Below, piece by piece: positions 61,760 to 64,000 of a stretch of 64,000 nucleotides of DNA (the first letter of the stretch is position 1; every line of letters starts with the position of its first letter). Source of the stretch: Citrobacter sp. JGM124 (GTDB lineage: Bacteria > Pseudomonadota > Gammaproteobacteria > Enterobacterales > Enterobacteriaceae). The stretch covers positions 406,236 through 470,235 of the forward strand of contig NZ_JAERJD010000002.1 of assembly GCF_018257795.1 (NCBI RefSeq). The letters are read 5' to 3'. The notes beneath the pieces were generated by a model. It ran no database searches, had not been told where the DNA came from, and saw only the letters and a program-made list of their open reading frames with translations. Made by a program: the position numbers and the translations under genes.

Positions 61760-62548
61760 ATGAACAAGTGGCCATGGAAAGGACGTGATTCAGTACCAGA
61801 TGCCCCCCTCCCCTGGCAACATGCTTTGGCTATCCCCTTACTGGCTTCATTAAGTGGAACGGAACAGCAAAAATTGGTACTGCTGGCACAACGCTTCTTG
61901 CAACAAAAACGCCTGGTTCCCTTGCAGGGTTTACACCTTGATGGTCTGGCATCATCCCGAATTTCACTGCTGTTTTGTTTACCGGTTCTGGAATTAGGTA
62001 TCGAATGGCTCGACGGCTTTCACGAAGTCCTGATTTACCCCGAGCCCTTCGTTATTGATGATGAATGGGAGGATGATATCGGCCTGGTTCACCAGCAAGT
62101 TTCTGTCCAATCCGGGCAGAGCTGGCCACAAGGGCCAATTATTCTGAACTGGATCGATATTAAAGACTCTTTTGACGATTCTGGCTTTAATTTGATCATT
62201 CATGAAGTCGCCCATAAGCTCGATATGCGTAACGGGGGCTATGCCAGTGGTGTTCCCTTGACCCATTTGCGTGACATCGCCAGTTGGGAACAGGATCTTC
62301 ATGGTGCCATGAGCCATATCCAGGATGAAATAGACCTTGTAGGCGAAGCGGCATGCAGCATTGATGCCTATGCGGCAACAGATCCTGCTGAATGTTTTGC
62401 CGTGCTTTCCGAATATTTTTTTAGCGCTCCACAACTGTTTACACCCAGGTTTGCTTCACTTTATCGGCGTTTTTGTCAGTTCTACCAGCAAGATCCATTA
62501 CAACGTTTGTTAATCAGTCTAAACACTGCCACTAAAAGTGATAAATAG
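61760..62548 (+). CDS. mtfA: MtfA, Mlc titration factor A
   Basis: Zinc aminopeptidase-like protein that binds and inactivates the repressor Mlc, thus derepressing ptsG. 262 aa (E. coli YeeI 265). HEVAHKLD zinc motif at 148-155 with the downstream Glu ligand expected in [11 protein letters not shown]. Functional link: its target Mlc should bind the ptsG operator at the other end of this window. It precedes tRNA-Asn, as in E. coli where yeeI neighbours an asn tRNA. Confidence 0.94.
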   Translation: MNKWPWKGRDSVPDAPLPWQHALAIPLLASLSGTEQQKLVLLAQRFLQQKRLVPLQGLHLDGLASSRISLLFCLPVLELGIEWLDGFHEVLIYPEPFVIDDEWEDDIGLVHQQVSVQSGQSWPQGPIILNWIDIKDSFDDSGFNLIIHEVAHKLDMRNGGYASGVPLTHLRDIASWEQDLHGAMSHIQDEIDLVGEAACSIDAYAATDPAECFAVLSEYFFSAPQLFTPRFASLYRRFCQFYQQDPLQRLLISLNTATKSDK

Positions 62549-62579
62549 CACATTAACCCACCATTACGCTTTAAAATTA

Positions 62580-62595
62580 ATCATAGTAATTAATA
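62580..62595. repeat. 16-bp direct repeat, copy 1
   Basis: ATCATAGTAATTAATA upstream of the tRNA-Asn promoter; an exact copy lies at 63360-63375, 780 bp away. A+T-rich, so chance is not excluded. Confidence 0.5.
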
Positions 62596-62609
62596 TGTTA
62601 GTTTTAGTA

Positions 62610-62638
62610 TTGACAGTTTTAATCATCGAGGCTACTAT
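62610..62638 (+). promoter_or_regulatory. Sigma-70 promoter of tRNA-Asn
   Basis: Perfect -35 TTGACA, 17-bp spacer, -10 TACTAT, ending 18 bp before the tRNA. Confidence 0.88.
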
Positions 62639-62656
62639 CTCTCTCGTTCAAACGAT

Positions 62657-62732
62657 TCCTCTGTAGTTCAGTCGGTAGAACGGCGGACTGTTAATCCGTA
62701 TGTCACTGGTTCGAGTCCAGTCAGAGGAGCCA
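62657..62732 (+). tRNA. tRNA-Asn(GTT)
   Basis: 76 nt with encoded CCA. Acceptor TCCTCTG/CAGAGGA, D-arm GTTCAGTCGGTAGAAC, anticodon loop ACTGTTAATC with anticodon GTT, and T-arm CTGGTTCGAGTCCAG. Appears the same as E. coli tRNA-Asn. asn tRNA genes are frequent island integration sites in enterobacteria (for example the Yersinia high-pathogenicity island). Confidence 0.98.
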
Positions 62733-62739
62733 ATTTAAA

Positions 62740-62769
62740 GAAAGCAGACGCTTAATAACGTCTGCTTTC
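62740..62769 (+). terminator. tRNA-Asn terminator
   Basis: Perfect 11-bp stem GAAAGCAGACG/CGTCTGCTTTC, 8-nt loop, followed by a T-rich stretch, just past the tRNA. Confidence 0.85.
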
Positions 62770-62882
62770 TTGCTTTCCGGAAATTACTTCTCTTTTACGT
62801 TCACCCTCTTCCGCCAAAAAATGCTGCTACCCACGAATGAACCTATTTTGAAACTGTAGGAAAGCTAAAACAGCAATCATCA

Positions 62883-63068
62883 ATGGGTGAATATTTAGAA
62901 GGCTATCGTAAAGTTCGTGAAAATAATCCTTTTGGCACTGAAGTTGATAAATATAGATCTGCTCATAGTGAACTACGCAGACTGGATAAGAAGAGACAAT
63001 CACTGATAGAAAATTTTGTCCATCGAGCTCAATCCTATAATCAGCTCAACGGCACCAACAGCCGCTAA
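62883..63068 (+). CDS. Unrecognised small helical protein or gene fragment
   Basis: 61 codons in the A+T-rich segment downstream of tRNA-Asn. Highly charged, probably helical (GEYLEGYRKVRENNPFG, SELRRLDKKRQSLIENF). No start signal of quality; the frame is open upstream to 62841. Its end overlaps the next reading frame. It could be the tail of a truncated gene. No family recognised. Confidence 0.35.
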   Translation: MGEYLEGYRKVRENNPFGTEVDKYRSAHSELRRLDKKRQSLIENFVHRAQSYNQLNGTNSR

Positions 63069-63289
63069 ATCATCCGGTAATTTTGATATCATGCATGAAC
63101 GTATGATCTACCATAAAGCTATTTCAGAAAAAACAGATGCTGAGATTTTTGCTCTGGTAGTAAAACAACGCAGAAGCAGCTCTGGCATTTCAGTGTTCTG
63201 TTGAAAAAAATCTTGAGCAGCTTTTGGTTCTTGCATCAGATAGTGAGAAATCAAACAAGATACGTAATAAGATATCCATTTTAAAATAA
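63016..63289 (+). pseudogene. Frameshifted small gene, unrecognised
   Basis: A frame beginning at TTG 63016 (SIELNPIISSTAPTAAKSSG, then FDIMHERMIYHKAISEKTDAEIFALVVK) runs to a stop at 63204. In the neighbouring frame, from about 63167, AEAALAFQCSVEKNLEQLL and ASDSEKSNKIRNKISILK continue with the same composition to a stop near 63289. Joined, they give a plausible helical protein of about 90 aa, so a single-base indel around 63165 is likely. Function unknown; size and helical character would fit a small secretion-apparatus or toxin-accessory protein, but this is speculation. Confidence 0.4.
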
Positions 63290-63359
63290 TAAAAAATAAT
63301 GACTAAATTTAGACTAAAAAAACAAGTCTGTAATTCATATCAATATAGAGAATGTAAAT

Positions 63360-63375
63360 ATCATAGTAATTAATA
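63360..63375. repeat. 16-bp direct repeat, copy 2
   Basis: Exact copy of ATCATAGTAATTAATA found at 62580-62595; together they bracket tRNA-Asn and the two broken plus-strand frames. Confidence 0.5.
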
Positions 63376-63437
63376 ATATTTAGAAAAACATTTATTAAAA
63401 TACTGCGCTGATGTACGGCAACGTATCTAATTTTTAT

Positions 63438-63615
63438 CAGAATTGACTCTTGAAACCCGACTTACCATTAGCATGACGCAATTCTTTGCCCCCCTTCAGG
63501 GCTATCATCGCGGCCTTCTCTTGGATAATAAATAAGGTCGGAACCATCAGGATGCTCACATAAACGTTCAAATTCCAGAAGATTATATCGATCTTCTATA
63601 TCAATTGATTGATGT
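63438..63615 (-). pseudogene. Remnant of a colicin E/S-pyocin DNase immunity gene
   Basis: On the minus strand [19 protein letters not shown] then [17 protein letters not shown] (from 63615) matches the core of the colicin E2/E9 immunity family, whose hallmark is [19 protein letters not shown]. The frame then runs off to a stop at 63469. The family's C-terminus continues in another frame as [16 protein letters not shown], ending at 63438, as in Im9-type ANGKSGFKQ endings. The shift falls at a run of six C (63490-63495, G on the coding strand). The N-terminal third, including the start, is missing: an in-frame stop lies at 63616-63618. Hence a decayed orphan immunity gene. Confidence 0.8.
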
Positions 63616-63731
63616 CAGTGATGAGCGATGAAATACCACTGTTGGCGTGCCTTTGCTGGATGTTCGAAGGGATAAGGAACGAAGCAGCACTCATGATATG
63701 TTGTGCTGCCTAATTAAATCAGCGTCAATTG

Positions 63732-63929
63732 TTATTTGACTTTACGTCCTTCAGCATAGGCTTTACGGGCTTCGTTCAAACTCATGATATTAGCCCCACC
63801 ACCATAACTTGGTTCTTCTTCTTGAACAGGATCATCTTCCCAATTGCAAACCGGACAAATTTCATAGCTCCCAACTTCCGAAAATTCATATTTATGGCAA
63901 CAAGGGCATAAATGCAGTGAACGACTCAT
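63732..63929 (-). CDS. CPCC-family cysteine-rich small protein (likely immunity)
   Basis: 65 aa from ATG 63929. Two zinc-knuckle-like pairs: LCPCCHKYEF (Cys8, 10, 11) and YEICPVCNWEDDP (Cys25, 28), then EPSYGGGANIMSLNEARKAY, the canonical cysteine-rich CPCC domain (Pfam Cys_rich_CPCC). Such genes often follow Rhs, CdiA or other polymorphic toxins and are thought to be immunity proteins. Here its ATG overlaps by four bases (ATGA) the stop of an upstream gene cut by the window edge, as expected for a toxin-immunity pair. GGGAGAAAC upstream serves as Shine-Dalgarno. Confidence 0.85.
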   Translation of the reverse strand: MSRSLHLCPCCHKYEFSEVGSYEICPVCNWEDDPVQEEEPSYGGGANIMSLNEARKAYAEGRKVK

Positions 63930-64000
63930 TTTTGTTTCTCCCAATAACCTATTCCATCTTTAGGTTTAAACATAGTTTTCGGAACACCATCTTTCGTTTT
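63926..64000 (-). CDS. C-terminal end of a protein truncated by the window, possible toxin
   Basis: 24 codons plus TGA: the visible tail includes DGVPKTMFKPKDGIGYW and ends EKQK. The stop overlaps the CPCC gene start. A Gly/Lys-rich tail of this kind directly before a CPCC gene would suit the variable toxin tip of an Rhs/CDI-type effector, but 24 residues cannot prove it. Confidence 0.5.
   Translation of the reverse strand, partial: KTKDGVPKTMFKPKDGIGYWEKQK

Noticed and set aside
63616..63731. Several short frames between the CPCC gene and the immunity remnant
   Set aside because: Translated in all frames by eye; none continues the immunity protein N-terminus or matches a family I know.
62733..64000. 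Integrase, insertion sequence or att duplication
   Set aside because: No transposase or integrase motif and no second copy of the tRNA 3' end are visible within the window; island status rests on gene content only.

Overview
The window is a chromosomal segment of an enterobacterium (Enterobacterales). Almost every protein matches an Escherichia coli K-12 gene in length and motifs, and gene order follows the E. coli 24-25 minute region: ptsG, hinT-ycfL-lpoB-thiK-nagZ, the fab/tmk/holB cluster, rne, the flg operons, murJ-yceM-yceH-rimJ, pyrC-dinI-bssS-solA, yceJI, trhO, lpxL, msyB, opgGH and opgC. It is not E. coli or Salmonella itself. fhuE, grxB, mdtG and yceO are absent from their usual places, a fes-fep block lies between rne and flgL, and mtfA with tRNA-Asn sits beyond ymdB. 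I cannot name the genus.

Layout. 1-2455 (minus): nagZ start, thiK, lpoB, ycfL, hinT. 2685-4267: ptsG with CRP and Mlc-like sites and an SgrS-like target. 4415-14912 (minus): tatD-type ycfH, holB, tmk, mltG, pabC, then the fatty-acid cluster fabF, acpP, fabG, fabD, fabH, plsX, rpmF, yceD. 15054-20568: yceF (+), rluC (-) and rne (+) with a long leader. 20855-27107: enterobactin esterase fes, the importer genes fepDGC and fepB with Fur-box-like sites, and an orphan fumarylacetoacetate-hydrolase-family gene. 27167-38638: flgBCDEFGHIJKL (-) and flgA, flgM, flgN (+), with sigma-28 promoters before flgM and flgK. 38697-53626: a cold-shock-domain gene and housekeeping genes murJ to yceK. 53745-59840: osmoregulated glucan genes opgG, opgH, opgC, and ymdB. 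60304-62732: a predicted anion transporter, mtfA and tRNA-Asn.

The last 1.3 kb, downstream of tRNA-Asn, is different: A+T-rich, with broken reading frames. On the minus strand it carries the last 24 codons of a protein cut by the window edge, a 4-nt-overlapping CPCC-family small gene, and a frameshifted remnant of a colicin E/S-pyocin DNase immunity gene. I read it as the edge of a polymorphic-toxin/immunity or bacteriocin island next to tRNA-Asn, and as the most interesting part of the window. The rest is conserved core genome, apart from the fes-fep block and a hexanucleotide tandem repeat inside thiK.
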